From Agelaius tricolor (taxonomy: Eukaryota > Chordata > Aves > Passeriformes > Icteridae), in assembly GCA_023055355.1 (NCBI GenBank), contig JALJCS010000055.1, positions 1,842,166-1,906,165 of the forward strand: DNA of 64,000 nucleotides. Reading direction: 5' to 3'. Position numbers and translations under genes: made by a program. Shown here in pieces: positions 11,876-23,295 of the stretch. Under the pieces are notes generated by a model. The model saw only the letters and a list, made by a program, of their open reading frames with translations. It did no database searches and was not told the origin of the DNA. Position 1 is the stretch's first letter. The number at the start of each line of letters is the position of its first letter.

Positions 11876-12560
11876 CCCCCCACCCTCCATCCCCGCTCTC
11901 CCATCCCTGTCACTCATCCCCATCCTCATCCTCATCCCCCCCAATCCTTCTTTGCCATTCCCGCCTCCCTCGGGGCGGCTCAGAAGCCCCTGCCCAGCCC
12001 ACCCGGCCCTCCGGGTGCCCCCCAAGACCCCCGTGCCCCATCTCGGGGGGCAGAACCCACCCAGCCCTGCCTGCAGCCAGGGCCGTGCCCCGACGCGTCC
12101 CTGGACGTGCTCACACACGTGTGCTCGCAGGAGGAGAGGCGGGAGCCGGTCCCGCACACCCAGGCCAGGGATAACCACGAGGAGAGCTTGGAAAAAAGGC
12201 ATTCCCAGCCCTGCAGCGCAGCAGAGCTGCTCAGGAAGCCGTGGCAGGGCTGGGGGGAGCTCCATAGGTGGTCCCCAGGCCGGCGGGAGACCCTCGTTGT
12301 TTGTTTTGGCCCCCAGCACTTGCTACCCCCCTAAAAATCACTGCCCTAAAGCCTTGGCCGGGTGGGAACAAGGTTTTGGGGTGGAGGTGAGGGGGGGCAC
12401 ACACATGGCAGCAGCTGCTGGAAGGAATTTTTATGCTTCCCCCTCTTCCTCCTCCTCCTCCTCGCCGGCGCTGGAGGGAAGCAACAACAGGGAACATGTG
12501 GGACCCATAAAAACCCAGCTCTGAGTCACTCAGGGCTGTGGGAGCCCCTGGCAGGCTCCA
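11876..12560. other. Unique block between arrays, no gene assigned
   Basis: About 680 bp of non-repetitive GC-rich sequence. A 75-codon plus frame (12107-12334) has no recognisable domain or splice support. At about 12505-12535 a TATA-like 'cccataaaaaccc' precedes a 'tgagtca' AP-1-like site. This may be regulatory, but the evidence is weak. Confidence 0.35.
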
Positions 12561-15070
12561 CTCCCTCCTGTGGCATCAAGAATGGTCCCCATCCCAGCTG
12601 GGCAGGCTGGGGACATCCCAAAGGATGGAAGGTCAGATGTGAGAAGCGGCAAAATCCATCCTCACACTGCAGGCAGGGATGGCACTGAGACAGTTCCTAC
12701 ACCAAAACCTCATCCTGCAGGATTCCCTCAAGGTTTGGAGCAGGGGATGGGCAGGACACTGAGCCTGGTCCTACACCAGGAACTCCATCCTGAAGGATTC
12801 CCTCAAGGATGGGAGCAGGAGGATGAGCCTGACACTGAGCCCATTCCTACCCCATCCTGAAGGATTCCCTCTAGGATGGGAGCAGGGGATGTGCAGGACA
12901 CTGAGCCTGACACTGAGCCTGTTCCTACCCCACAACCCCTCCTGTGGCATCAAGAATTGTCCCCATCCCAGCTGGGCGGTCTGGGGACGTCCTGAGGGAT
13001 CAAAAGTCAGATGTGAGAAGCAGCAAAATCCATCCTCTCACTGCAGGCAGGGGCCTGACACTGAGCCTGTTCCTACACCAAAAACTCATCCTGCAGGATT
13101 CCTCCAAGGATGGGAGCAGGGGATGGGCAGGACACTGAGCCTGGTCCTACCCCATCCTGAAGGATTCTCTCTAGGATGGGAGCAGGGAGATGAGCCTGAC
13201 ACCGAGCCTGACACTGAGCCTGTTCCTACTCCTCAGCCCCATCCTGGAGGAGCAGGAGGATGTGCAGGACACTGAGCCTGTTCCTACCCCACAACCCCTC
13301 CTGTGGCATCGAGAATGGTCCCCATCCCAGCTGGGCAGGCTGGGGACATCCCAAAGGATGGAAGGTCAGATGTGAGAAGCGGCAAAATCCATCCTCACAC
13401 TGCAGGCAGGGATGGCACCGAGCCTGTTCCTACACCAAAACCTCATCCTGCAGGATTCCCTCAAGGTTTGGAGCAGGGGATGGGCAGGACACTGAGCCTG
13501 GTCCTACCCCATCCTGAAGGATTCTCTCTAGGATGGGAGCAGGAGGATGAGCCTGACACTGAGCCTGACACTGAGCCTGTTCCTACTCCTCAGCCCCATC
13601 CTGGAGGAGCAGGAGGATGTGCAGGACACTGAGCCTGTTCCTACCCCACAACCCCTCCTGTGGCATCAAGAATTGTCCCCATCCCAGCTGGGCAGGCTGG
13701 GGACATCCCAAAGGAGGGAAGGTCAGATGTGAGAAGCAGCAAAATCCATCCTCACACTGCAGGCAGGGATGGCACTGAGACAGTTCCTACACCAGGAACT
13801 CCATCCTGCAGGATTCCCTCAAGGATGGGAGCAGGAGGATGAGCCTGACACTGAGCCTGACACTGAGCCTGTTCCTACCCCAAAAAATCCCATCCTGCAG
13901 GAGCAGGAGGATGTACAGGACACTGAACCTGTTCCTACACCAAAACCTCATCCTGCAGGATTCCCTCAAGGATGGGAGCAGAAGGATGAGCCTGACACTG
14001 AGCCCGTTCCTACCCCACAACCCCTCCTGTGGCATCAAGAATCATCCCCATCCCAGCTGGGCAGGCTGGGGACATCCTGGACAAACTGAGGGACTGAAGG
14101 TGAGATGGGACAAGCAGCAAAATCCATCCTCTCACTGCAGGCAGGGGCCTGACACTGAGCCTGTTCCTACACCAAAACCCCATCCTGCAGGATTCCCCAA
14201 GGATGGGATCAAAGGGATGAGCCTGACACAGCCTATTCCTACCCCAAAAAATCCCATCCTGCAGGAGCAGGAGGATGTGCAGGACACTGAACCTGTTCCT
14301 ACACCAAAACCTCATCCTGCAGGATTCCCTCAAGGATGGGAGCAGGAGGATGAGCCTGACACTGAGCCTGACACTGAGCCCGTTCCTACCCCTCAACCCC
14401 ATCCTGGAGGAGCAGGGGATGAGCCTGACACTGAGCCTGACACTGAGCCTGACACCAAGCCTGACACTGAGCCTGTTCCTTCCCCATCCTGCAGGATTCC
14501 CTCAAGGTTTGGAGCAGGAGGATGTGCAGGACACTGAGCCTGTTCCTTCCCCATCCTGCAGGATTCCCTCAAGGTTTGGAGCAGGAGGATGTGCAGGACA
14601 CTGAGCCTGTTCCTTCCCCATCCTGCAGGATTCCCCCAAGGTTTGGAGCAGGAGGATGTGCAGGACACTGAGCCTGGTCCTACCCCATCCTGCAGGATTT
14701 CCTCAAGGTTTGGAGCAGGAGGATGAGCCTGACACTGAGCCTGACACTGAGCCCATTCCTACCCCATCCTGCAGGATTCCCTCTAGGATGGGAGCAGGAG
14801 GATGTGCAGGACACTGAGCCTGTTCCTTCCCCATCCTGCAGGATTCCCTCAAGGTTTGGAGCAGGAGGATGAGCCTGACACTGGGCCTGACACTGAGCCC
14901 GTTCCTACCCCTCAACCCCATCCTGGAGGAGCAGGGGATGAGCCTGACACCAAGCCTGACACTGAGCCTGACACCGAGCCTGACACTGAGCCTGACACTG
15001 AGCCTGTTCCTTCCCCATCCTGCAGGATTCCCTCAAGGATGGGAGCAGGAGGATGTGCAGGACACACAGG
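12561..15070. repeat. Higher-order minisatellite, 12-bp core in larger units
   Basis: The 12-bp core 'gagcctgacact' (EPDT in plus frame) alternates with 'atcctgcaggattccctcaa' and 'ggatgggagcaggaggatg'. Larger units of about 350 bp carry 'catcccagctgggcaggctg' near 12590, 12965, 13323, 13679 and 14047. The right end loses the large unit and keeps only short ones. Open frames rich in E-P-D-T are repeat-driven. Confidence 0.92.
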
Positions 15071-15494
15071 GGGCTCTGGCACCCACTGGAGGATGGGATA
15101 CACCACACAAATCCTGTTAATCTCTGGGATTACCTTTGACACGGAGCACCCTTGGGGATTTAGGGATTTATTGGGGCAGGAGACCCCTCTGCCTGCTGGG
15201 AGGTGGAGGTGGGAGTGTCCCCAGGCTGCTCCCAAAATTCCCAGCCATGATTTGCCTGTGGGATCCATTTGTCTCTCCTGTTCCTTGGCTGGACACTTGC
15301 TCTGTCCCCACACATCAACTCCATCCCCTCCAGGATGTCCTCTGCCACCCCAGGGCCACCAGCCAGAGCTCTGCATCCATAAATCCTGGCCAGGAGTTGG
15401 TCAGAGGGGTTCTAACACCTGGAAACATCCCCCAGACTTCACCCTGGATGCAGCAGAGCTGAAACCTGACTCTGTTTTGTGACTTGTTCCCACT
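15071..15494. other. Unique spacer
   Basis: Non-repetitive. No splice-bounded coding exon recognised on either strand. Confidence 0.35.
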
Positions 15495-15502
15495 CTGAGG
15501 CA

Positions 15503-15764
15503 GTTATTTTATTTTATTTTATTTTATTTTATTTTATTTTATTTTATTTGTTATTTTATTTTTATTTTATTTTATTTATGTTATTTTAATTTTATTATTT
15601 TATTTTATTTTATTTTATTTGTTATTTTATTTTTATTTTATTTTATTTATGTTATGTTATTTTAATTTTATTATTTTATTTTATTTTATTTTATATTTTA
15701 TTTTGTTTTGTTTTGTTTTATTTTTATTATTATTATTATTATTTTATCTTTTATTTTATTTTAA
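15503..15764. repeat. (TTTTA)n microsatellite
   Basis: About 260 bp of TTTTA/TTTTG repeats with an ATT triplet run near 15727-15740. A duplicated internal block ('tttgttattttatttttatt') shows local tandem duplication. Confidence 0.95.
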
Positions 15765-15990
15765 TCAGCTGTTCATCTTGCCTTGTCCTGCAGCTTCCCA
15801 AGGGTTTGGATGTGCCATAAGGATTGGGGTGCTCCTGTGGGAACCCTCAGTCTCATGATGGACCAGGATGTTCAACCCCAAGCCCTGAACAGGGGACAGC
15901 AAAAATCCCACCTGAATTTTGGTGGGGATCCCACAAAATCCAAAAATCCTGCCTGGGAGTGGCATCCAAATAATTCCTGAAGTGTGCACA
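15765..15990. other. Unique spacer
   Basis: No gene or known repeat seen. Confidence 0.35.
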
Positions 15991-16838
15991 GGTGCACTGG
16001 GTGAAGGGCAGGGTGTCCCCAACAGTGTCCCATGAGCACTGGATGTCCCCAATATTATCCCAGGAGCACTGGGTGAAGGGCAGGGTGTCCCCAGTGTTAT
16101 CCCAGGAGCACAGGATGTCCTCAGCATTATCCCAGGTGTCCCCAACATTATCCCAGGTGTCCCCAAGAGCGTCCCAGGTGTCCCCAAGAGTGTCCCAGGT
16201 GCACTGGGTGAAGGGCAGGATGTCCCCAACATTGTCCTAGGAGCACAGGATGTCCCCAAGAGCATCCCAGATGTCCCCAACATGTCCCCAACATTATCCC
16301 AGGTTCCCAACATTATTCCAATGTCCCCAACATTGTCCCAGGTGCACTGGGTGAAGGACAGGGTGTCCCCAATAGTGCCAGTTGCATTGAGTGAAGGGCA
16401 GGATGTCCCCAGCATTATCCCAGGTGTCCCCAACATTATCCCAGGTGTCCCTAGCAGTGTCCCAGGTGCCCTGGGTGAAGGACAGGATGTCCCCAATAGT
16501 CCCAATTACATTGAGTGAGGGACAGGATGTCCCCAGCAGTGTCCCAGGTGCACAGGATGTCCCCAACATTATCCCAGGTGTCCCCAACAGTGTCCCAGGA
16601 GCACTGGGTGAAGGACAGGGTGTCCCCAGTGTGTCCCCAACATTGTCCCAGGAGCACTGGGCGAAGGGCAGAGTGTCCCCAATGTGTCCCAAACATTGTC
16701 CCAGGAGCACTGGGCGAAGGGCAGAGTGTCCCCAATGTGTCCCCAACATTGTCCCAGGAGCAATGGGTGAAGGACAGGGTGTCCCCAATGTGTCCCCAAC
16801 ATTGTCCCAGGAGCACTGGGTGAAGGGCCCTCATTTCT
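15991..16838. repeat. Minisatellite, 20-65-bp units
   Basis: Mixtures of 'gtccccaacattatcccagg' and 'gcactgggtgaagggcag'. The last four units (16600-16820) are long and nearly identical; the left ones are short and scrambled. Confidence 0.92.
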
Positions 16839-16865
16839 TCCCCCCACCTGCCCTTGGTCCCTTGG

Positions 16866-17056
16866 GGTCATTAAGGTTGGAAAAGCCCTCCAAGATCATA
16901 AAATCCAACCCAAACCCCAGCACTGACGCAGCAACCACCAACCAACGTCCCCAAGTGCCACATCCACACGAGTTTTGCACAATTCCAGGGATGCCAGTGC
17001 CTGATCACCCTCCCAGTGAAGGGATTTCCCCTAAAATCCCATCTAAACCTGCCTAA
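16866..17056 (-). repeat. CR1 LINE 3'-end fragment
   Basis: Contains the reverse complement of the CR1 3' end: 'cattaaggttggaaaagccc', 'atcataaaatccaaccc', 'gtccccaagtgccacatcc' and 'cagtgcctgatcaccctccc'. The CR1 3' terminus is at the low coordinate, so the element is in minus orientation. 5'-truncated, as usual for CR1. Confidence 0.9.
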
Positions 17057-17734
17057 AAGTGCTGCGGCTTGCCAGGCTCTGGAGAGCGAGGCGCGGGTCC
17101 CAGCCGGAGCTCCCCGCCCGCCTCTCCCCAGCCTGTCCCGCCCGGCGGGAGCGTCACAAGGTGTCCGTGCTGACTCACTCCGCGATGGAAACTTCTCTAA
17201 CTCCAGGGAGATCCTCGCAGGCTCAGCCAGCTCCAGCACGGAGTTTATTCCACCGCCTCCCACCACACCAGCCCTGGGGGCCCGCAGAGGCTCGGCTCCC
17301 AAAACCCTTGGTTTTGTGATGGGAAAGACCCTGGAGAATGAGGGAAATGAGGATTCCCTCCAAGAAACCAGACCCTGTCTGCACAGAGGCAGCCTCTGCC
17401 TCTCAGCTGGACGCAGCAGGAAAACTGGAAAGCTTTCCTAGGTCTGAGTTTCTGAAGTTTCATCCAGCTGCTTCCTCCTCCCTTCCCCCAAACCTCAGTG
17501 CCCACCCGCATCCATCGGCTCAGGTTTGGCACAGGCAGGAGAGCAGGAGGAAACTGCTGGAATCGCTTGGGATCCCACAAAATCCCAAAATCCAGGTCCC
17601 CCAAATCGTTTGCAGGGCTGGGAGCAGGACCCCAGCTGTGGGTGGAGAATCCAGGAGTTTCCCGGTCCCCAAATTCAGCATTGGAATGCCAGAGCCATTC
17701 CTCGGCCGCCTTCTCTCTGTCCTCACCATCCTCC
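17057..17734. other. Unique block, no gene assigned
   Basis: About 680 bp, CpG-containing at 17080-17190, with a 'gctgactcact' AP-1-like site near 17170. Open frames exist in several phases, but none has a recognisable domain or convincing splice sites. Confidence 0.35.
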
Positions 17735-18460
17735 CAGGAGAGGCTGCAGCACTTGGAGCTGCCAGAGTCTCGCTGGGTGTCCCCAAATTCCACAGGAATC
17801 GCTCGGCTCCATCCTCCTCATCCTCCCAGGGAGTGCCAGAGCTGCGCTGGGTGTCCCCAAAATTCCACAGGAATCGCTCGGCTCCTTCCTCCTCATCCTC
17901 CCAGGAGAGGCTGCAGCACTCAGGCTGCCAGAGCAGTGCCTGGGTGTCCCCAAAATTCTACAGGAATCGCTCAGCTCCGTCCTCCTCATCCTCCCCGGAG
18001 AGGCTGCACCCAGAGCTGTGCCTGGGTGTCCCCAAATTTCACAAGAATTGCTCGGCTCCATCCTCCCCATCCTCCCAGGGACTGCCAGAGCCACGCTGGG
18101 TGTCCCCAAAATTCCACAGGAATAGCTCGGCTCCTTCCTCCTCATCCTCCCATGGGAGGCTGCACCCAGAGCAGTGCCTGGGTGTCCCCAAATTTCACAA
18201 GAATCGCTCAGCTCCATCCTCCCCATCCTCCCAGGGACTGCCAGAGCCGCGCTGGGTGTCCCCAAAATTCCACAGGAATCGCTCGGCTCCTTCCTCCTCA
18301 TCCTCCCATGGGAGGCTGCAGCCCTCAGAACTGCCAGCACCGTGCTGGGTGTCCCCCAAATTCTACAGGAATCGCTCAGCTCCATCCTCCTCATCCTCCC
18401 CGGAGAGGCTGCAGCCCTCGGGCTGCCGGAGCCGTGCTGGGCGTCCCCCAGATTCCATCG
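17735..18460. repeat. Tandem array, about 90-bp unit, 8 copies
   Basis: 'ctgggtgtccccaaa' + 'ttccacaggaatcgctc' + 'ctcctcatcctcccagg' recurs from 17770 to 18450, with alternating 'gagaggctgcagc' and 'gactgccagagcc' endings. Confidence 0.92.
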
Positions 18461-18870
18461 CTCAGCTCCTTCCTCCCCATCCCCTCCATCGCCCTCCTTT
18501 GGGGACAGGCGCGGGCCCGCAGCGCCGAGTGCCACCGCACGGCCTGGCAGGACACCAGGGGGGCTGGCAGCACCCACTGTGGCCGTGCCAACCCCCCCGA
18601 GGCCGTGCCAGGGCCCCGGGAACAGCGGGTGCTGCCCGTGGGCTCCATCCACAGCTCCGGGCCCACGAGGAGGCGGCTGCTGGGGCACCGGCCTGGTGGG
18701 ATGCGAGGCTCAGGGTGGCCGGGGCTGGCAGGGTGGGTGGCACAGCTGGCACAGCCCCCCCGGGACAGTCCTGAGGCTGCTGCGTCACCGCGGCCGGGAG
18801 AGAAACTTTCCCTGGGTCGCTGCTCGCAGTTCACCATCCCCAATCCGGGCAGAGCCGGCGGCACCCAGCA
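18461..18870 (+). other. GC-rich unique block with weak coding-like frame
   Basis: After a possible acceptor ('cctttggggacag', ending near 18507) one plus frame runs about 120 codons. It has a Q-x-R-x-x-x-C, G, C, PPE spacing that faintly recalls a thrombospondin type-1 repeat. No donor, start or conserved neighbour supports it, and GC-rich sequence often stays open by chance. I do not call a gene. Confidence 0.15.
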
Positions 18871-18950
18871 ACACCAGTAACACCCAGTAACAACCAGTAA
18901 GACCCAGTAGGACCCGGTAAGACCCAGTAGGACCCGGTAGCACTCAGCAG
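18871..18950. repeat. Short 15-bp tandem repeat
   Basis: Five to six variants of 'taagacccagtagga'. Confidence 0.85.
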
Positions 18951-19039
18951 TGCTCGGAGCTCCCCAGCTCCGAGCCGGCCTCTCCTTTCCGCGGCTGCCC
19001 CGCTCCCAGCCCACCCACACACACCGAGCCCATCTCCCA

Positions 19040-19645
19040 CCCACCGGCAGCGCTCAAAGCGCGGCGGGAGCGTGCGGACGTGGGCGGGAGCACGAGGGGA
19101 CGTGACGGGGCACGCGTGGGGCTGATCCCCTCTGCCCGCCCCGCGTGGCCGGGCCCCCCACGCCGCTCAAAGTCCCGGTTTCCCCCCGTGGAACCCACGG
19201 CACGGCCCGAAAAGGGATCGGCGCCATCCCGGCAGGGAGAATCCCTCGGCCCGGACCCTCCCGACGGTTCCTACCTCCGGGGGGGGCTCCGAGCGGCTCC
19301 GTGGGCTCCGCGCCCCCCGTTCCCCCGCTGGCGTTGGCGGCGCTTGGCTCCGGGAGAGAAGCGGCACATCCAGGGGGGGACGGCGGCGGCCGGGATGGAT
19401 GGGGCGGGACGGGACGGGACGGGACGGCGCCCCCCGCACTCCCCCGGCCCGCCCCGGGCGCCCGCAGGGAGTTCCCGGAGCGCCGCGGGGGCGGCGGATC
19501 CCGGCGGGTCCCGCTCCGCCAACTGCGGCGGATCCCGGCGGCGGCGGCGGCGCCGATCGCGCTCGGGACGGAGACCCCGGCCGGGAGCGGCGGCGCCGAA
19601 AACCCGGGATGGATCCGGGACACGCACGGGCCCGGTCCCAGCTCG
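19040..19645 (-). promoter_or_regulatory. CpG island; possible minus-strand 5' exon (GLI1 candidate by synteny only)
   Basis: Dense CpG with GGGAC and CGG repeats at 19380-19560. On the minus strand a reasonable splice donor, GGAG followed by GTAGGA, would end an untranslated exon at 19275. In mammals the gene following INHBE in the same orientation is GLI1, which starts with a noncoding exon, so this is a candidate promoter. No GLI1 coding exon or zinc-finger frame is visible to the left. The island call is firmer than the gene assignment. Confidence 0.35.
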
Positions 19646-19649
19646 CTCC

Positions 19650-20560
19650 CGGCCGCCAGAACCCCACGCGTGTCCGTGGGGAGAGCGACAGGAACCGCAC
19701 GATCTCATCCACGCGTATCCGTGGGGAGAGCGACGGGAACCGCACGTTCACGGCCACCAAAACTCCACGCGTGTCTGTGGGGAGAGCGGCGAGTCCCGCA
19801 CGTTCTGACCCACGCGTGTCCCTGGGGAGAGCAGCGGGTCCTGCTCGCTCTCATCCACGCGTGTCTGTGGAGAAAGCAGCGGGTCATGCTCGATCCAGGC
19901 CGCCAGAACTCCACGCGTGTCCGTGGGGAGAGCGGCGAGGGGTCCCGCACGCTCTCCCCCACGCGTGTCCGCCCGCACGGCCCCGGGTCCCGCACGCTCT
20001 CACCCACGCGTGTCCACCCCTCACACGGGACCCCGCGCGTTGCAGAACACGCGGGCAGAGGTGGGGACACGCGTGGCCGCTCGCACCCGCGGGGTTCAGG
20101 CAGCGGGAGCGCGCGTGGGGGACCCCCGTGAGCACGCAGCGGTGCCCACTCGAGTCAGGGACCACGCGTGAAAGTGCAAGCGTGAACACACGCGTGTGCG
20201 AGCGGGGGTGCAACCCACACGGGGGGCACAGCCCAGGTGATCGTGGGGGTGACATCCTCCAGCCCACGGACACGCGGGGGACACAGGCAGCACCCCACGG
20301 ACACACAGGGGGTCCAGGACACGCACAGGCAGGGGACACAGCACAGGCAGGGGACACAGCCCGCACACGAACACACGCGGGTGGCAGAGCCCACGGACAC
20401 GCGGGGAGAGCGCCCCGCAGCCCACGGACACGCACGGGCGGGAGGCACAGCGAGGATGCCACGCACACTCAAAGGGCACAAACCACGCACCCGCCGGGTG
20501 GCGCTGCCACACCCAGGCGGAGGGACACGGCCCACGCACACGCGTGGCCACCCTCCCATC
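19650..20560. repeat. CpG-rich degenerate minisatellite with ACGCGT palindromes
   Basis: Irregular units of 25-60 bp around 'ccacgcgtgtccgtgggga' and 'cccacggacacgcggg'. The palindromes ACGCGT and CACGCGTG recur many times up to about 20050, and ACGCG-type words continue to 20545. Confidence 0.8.
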
Positions 20561-20895
20561 CCCTAACCCTGACCTGGGTATAAAATAATCGATAATTTAT
20601 AAAAATGATAAATATTGATATGAAATAAACATCGCCCGCTCTGTTCTGCACACGCGGGGAAGGCACAGCCACGCACCCGGGTGGGGGGGGGGGGTCACAC
20701 CCTGCTGCCCACGCGCGCTCGTGGGACCCTTCCCATCCCCTAACCCTGACCCTGTTATAAAAAAAATTATAATTTATAAGAATTATAAGTATTTATTTGA
20801 AATAAACATCGCCCGTTCTGTTCCGCACACGCGGGGAAGGCACCCGGGGTTGGGGTTCAGCCCCTGCTGCCCACGCGCGCTCGTGGGACCCCTCC
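20553..20895. repeat. Duplicated block of about 170 bp
   Basis: Two copies: 'ccctaaccctgacc', an AT-rich patch with 'ataatttata', 'gaaataaacatcgcccg' and 'cacacgcggggaaggcac'. Copies lie near 20560-20680 and 20738-20850. 'ccctaaccctgacc' is telomere-like but isolated. Confidence 0.9.
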
Positions 20896-20965
20896 CACAG
20901 CCCGGGGGTCGCGGCCGGGGCCGGGCGGGGGTCGGGGCCGGACCGGGGGCAGCCACGGGAGGGCA

Positions 20966-20979
20966 GCGCCCCCTGGTGG
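20966..20979 (-). promoter_or_regulatory. CTCF-like binding motif
   Basis: The minus strand reads CCACCAGGGGGCGC, an essentially consensus CTCF core, inside a CpG-rich segment. It lies about 8 kb beyond the 3' end of INHBE. Occupancy cannot be judged from sequence. Confidence 0.6.
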
Positions 20980-20999
20980 CGGCGGGAGGCGCTGCCCGA

Positions 21000-21245
21000 G
21001 CCGGTGCCGCCCGTGAGCGGGGGAGCCCCGAGAGTGGCGGGGCCGTGACCGGGAAAGCCCCGGGGGTGGCGGGGCCGTGACCGGGGGAGCCCCGGGGGTG
21101 GCGGAGCCGTGACCGGGAGAGCCCCGAGAGTGGCGGGGACGTGACCGGGGGAGCCCCGGGGGTGGCGGGGCCGTGACCGAGCCCCGAGATTGGCGGGGCC
21201 GTGAGCGGGAGAGCCCCGAGGGTGGCGGGGCCGTGACTGCGGCGA
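21000..21245. repeat. GC-rich minisatellite, about 33-bp unit, 7 copies
   Basis: 'gagccccgggggtggcgggg' + 'ccgtgaccggg' with variants. Very CpG-rich. Confidence 0.9.
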
Positions 21246-21454
21246 GCCCGGAGCTGCTTACCGGGATTGCCCCGCCAGGAGCTCCGGTGTCCCCGGCATA
21301 GCCCGTCCCCTGTCCCACCGGTGTCCCTCAGTGCCCCCCAGTGTCCCTCGGTGTCCCCGGAGCTCCCGGTGTCACCGCTCCGGGACCCTCAGGGCGGAGG
21401 AGCAGCACCGGGACCGTAATGAGGATTTCAGGAGTCCTCAGCTCGCAGCCGTGC

Positions 21455-21670
21455 CCTGCAGAATCCATTCCCTGCCTCAGTTTCCCTCTCCCTGCAGAAT
21501 CCATTCCCTGCCTCAGTTTCCCTCCCCCTGCAGAATCCATTCCCTGCCTCAGTTTCCCTCTCCCTGCAGAATCCATTCCCTGCCTCAGTTTCCCTCCCAT
21601 GCAGAATCCATTCCCTGCCTCAGTTTCCCTCCCCTGCAGAATCCATTCCCTGCCTCAGTTTCCCTCCCCT
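21455..21670. repeat. 33-bp minisatellite, 6-7 copies
   Basis: 'tgcagaatccattccctgcc' + 'tcagtttccctcc', near-identical copies. Confidence 0.95.
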
Positions 21671-21834
21671 CTGGCCCCACCTGATTTCCTTCCCCGCCGC
21701 CCCCTCAGCACAGCGAGGATGAGGAGGGGTCTCTGCTCCCCGCGGAGGTGACAACACCTGCAGGGTCAACCCCTTCACCTGGCAGGAGGGGAGAACAACC
21801 AGGGGGGTCCTGGGGTGCCCCCAGACTCTGCCAT

Positions 21835-22642
21835 GGCTCCAGCCAGGTGAGGGGTGGGCACAGGTGAGGGGTGGGCACAGGTGAGGGTTGGAGAAGGTGA
21901 GGGGTGGAGAGCACAGGTGAGGGTTGGGTACAGGTGAGGGGTGGAGGGCACAGGTGAGGGTTGGAGGGCACAGGTGAGGGGTGGAGGGCACAGGTGAGGG
22001 GTGGAGGGCACAGGTGAGGGGTGGGCACAGGTGGAGGGCGGGCACAGGTGAGGGGAAGGAGGGCACAGGTGAGGGGTGGAGGGCACAGGTGAGGGGTGGA
22101 GGGCACAGGTGAGGGCTGGGCACAGGTGAGTGGGTGAAGGGCACAGGTGAGGGGTGAAGGGCACAGGTGAGGGGTGAAGGGCACAGGTGAGGGTTTGGCA
22201 CAGGTGAGTGGGTGAAGGGCACAGGTGAGGGGTGGGCACAGGTGAGGGGATGGTGGGCACAGGTGAGGGTTGGACACAGGTGAGGGGTGAAGGGCACAGG
22301 TGAGGGGTGAAGGGCACAGGTGAGGGTTTGGCACAGGTGAGGGGGTGAAGGGCACAGGTGAGGGGCGGAGAAGGTGAGGGGTGAAGGGCACAGGTGAGGG
22401 GTGGGCACAGGTGAGGGTTGGGCACAGGTGAGGGGTGAAGGGCACAGGTGAGGGGCGGAGAAGGTGAGGGGTGGGCGGCACAGGTGAGGGGTGAAGGGCA
22501 CAGGTGAGGGTTGGGCACAGGTGAGGGCTGGGCACAGGTGAGGGGTGAAGGGCACAGGTGAGGGTTGGACACAGGTGAGGGGTGAAGGGCACAGGTGAGG
22601 GGCGGAGAAGGTGAGGGGTGGGCACAGGTGAGGGGTGGAGCA
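21835..22642. repeat. 17-19-bp minisatellite, about 45 copies
   Basis: 'ggcacaggtgaggggtg' and variants 'ggagaaggtgagg', 'gggcacaggtgagggttg'. The plus strand is G-rich. Reverse frames read PSPVPFTPHLC and are repeat artefacts. Confidence 0.95.
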
Positions 22643-22854
22643 GCCGAGGCCCCGCCTCCATCCCCGTTTTGTCACCTCCATAAGCGGCTCAGCCGCTTTT
22701 CCCCGGCAGTGTCACCCTGCATAATCGGCTTGGGGGTCTGGGGACTCCCCCCGAGCCCACCCCCCGTCCCCTCACGGTGACACCGTCCCAGGTCCCCTCT
22801 GCCACCAGCTGCCACCCCTGGGCGTGACCAGCGCCCTCCGACCACCACAGCCCC
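22643..22854. other. Unique spacer
   Basis: No gene seen. Contains an inverted 'aagcggctcagccgctt' palindrome near 22682-22698. Confidence 0.4.
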
Positions 22855-23295
22855 CGCCCGATAAGGAACAATTCCCCTCCTGATAAGGAACAATTCCCCT
22901 CCCTATAAGGAATAATTCCCGTCCCTATAAGGAATAATCCCCCTCCCGATGAGGAATAATTCCCCTCCCGATAAGGAATAATTCCCCTCCCGATGAGGAA
23001 TAATTCCCCTCCTGATAAGGAACAATTCCCCTCCCTATAAGGATTAATTCCCCTCCCTATAAGGAACAATTCCCCTCCCTATAAGGATTAATTCCCCTCC
23101 CTATAAGGAATAATTCCCCTCCCTATAAGCAATAATTCCCCTCCCTATAAGGAATAATTCCCCTCCCTATAAGGAACAATTCCCCTCCCTATAAGGAACA
23201 ATTCCCCTCCCTATAAGGAACAATTCCTCTCCCTATAAGGAATAATTCCCCTCCCTATAAGGATTAATTCCCTCCCTAGGAGGATTAATCCCCCT
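22855..23295. repeat. 21-bp minisatellite, about 20 copies
   Basis: 'ctccctataaggaataattcc' and variants with 'gataagg' or 'gatgagg'. Each unit has the inverted repeat GGAAT-A-ATTCC. Confidence 0.95.

Noticed and set aside
10832..12319. Cys-rich minus-strand frame of 495 codons resembling a secreted cysteine-rich protein
   Set aside because: The CVSVCLSWQCC pattern is just the reverse reading of the 'cacagacaca/ccaggacagac' minisatellite.
20560..20760. 'ccctaaccctgacc' as telomere repeats
   Set aside because: Only about two units in each copy of a duplicated block; too short to call telomeric.
22855..23295. CArG (SRF) boxes in the CTATAAGG minisatellite
   Set aside because: CCTATAAGG has only five A/T between CC and GG; the SRF consensus needs six.
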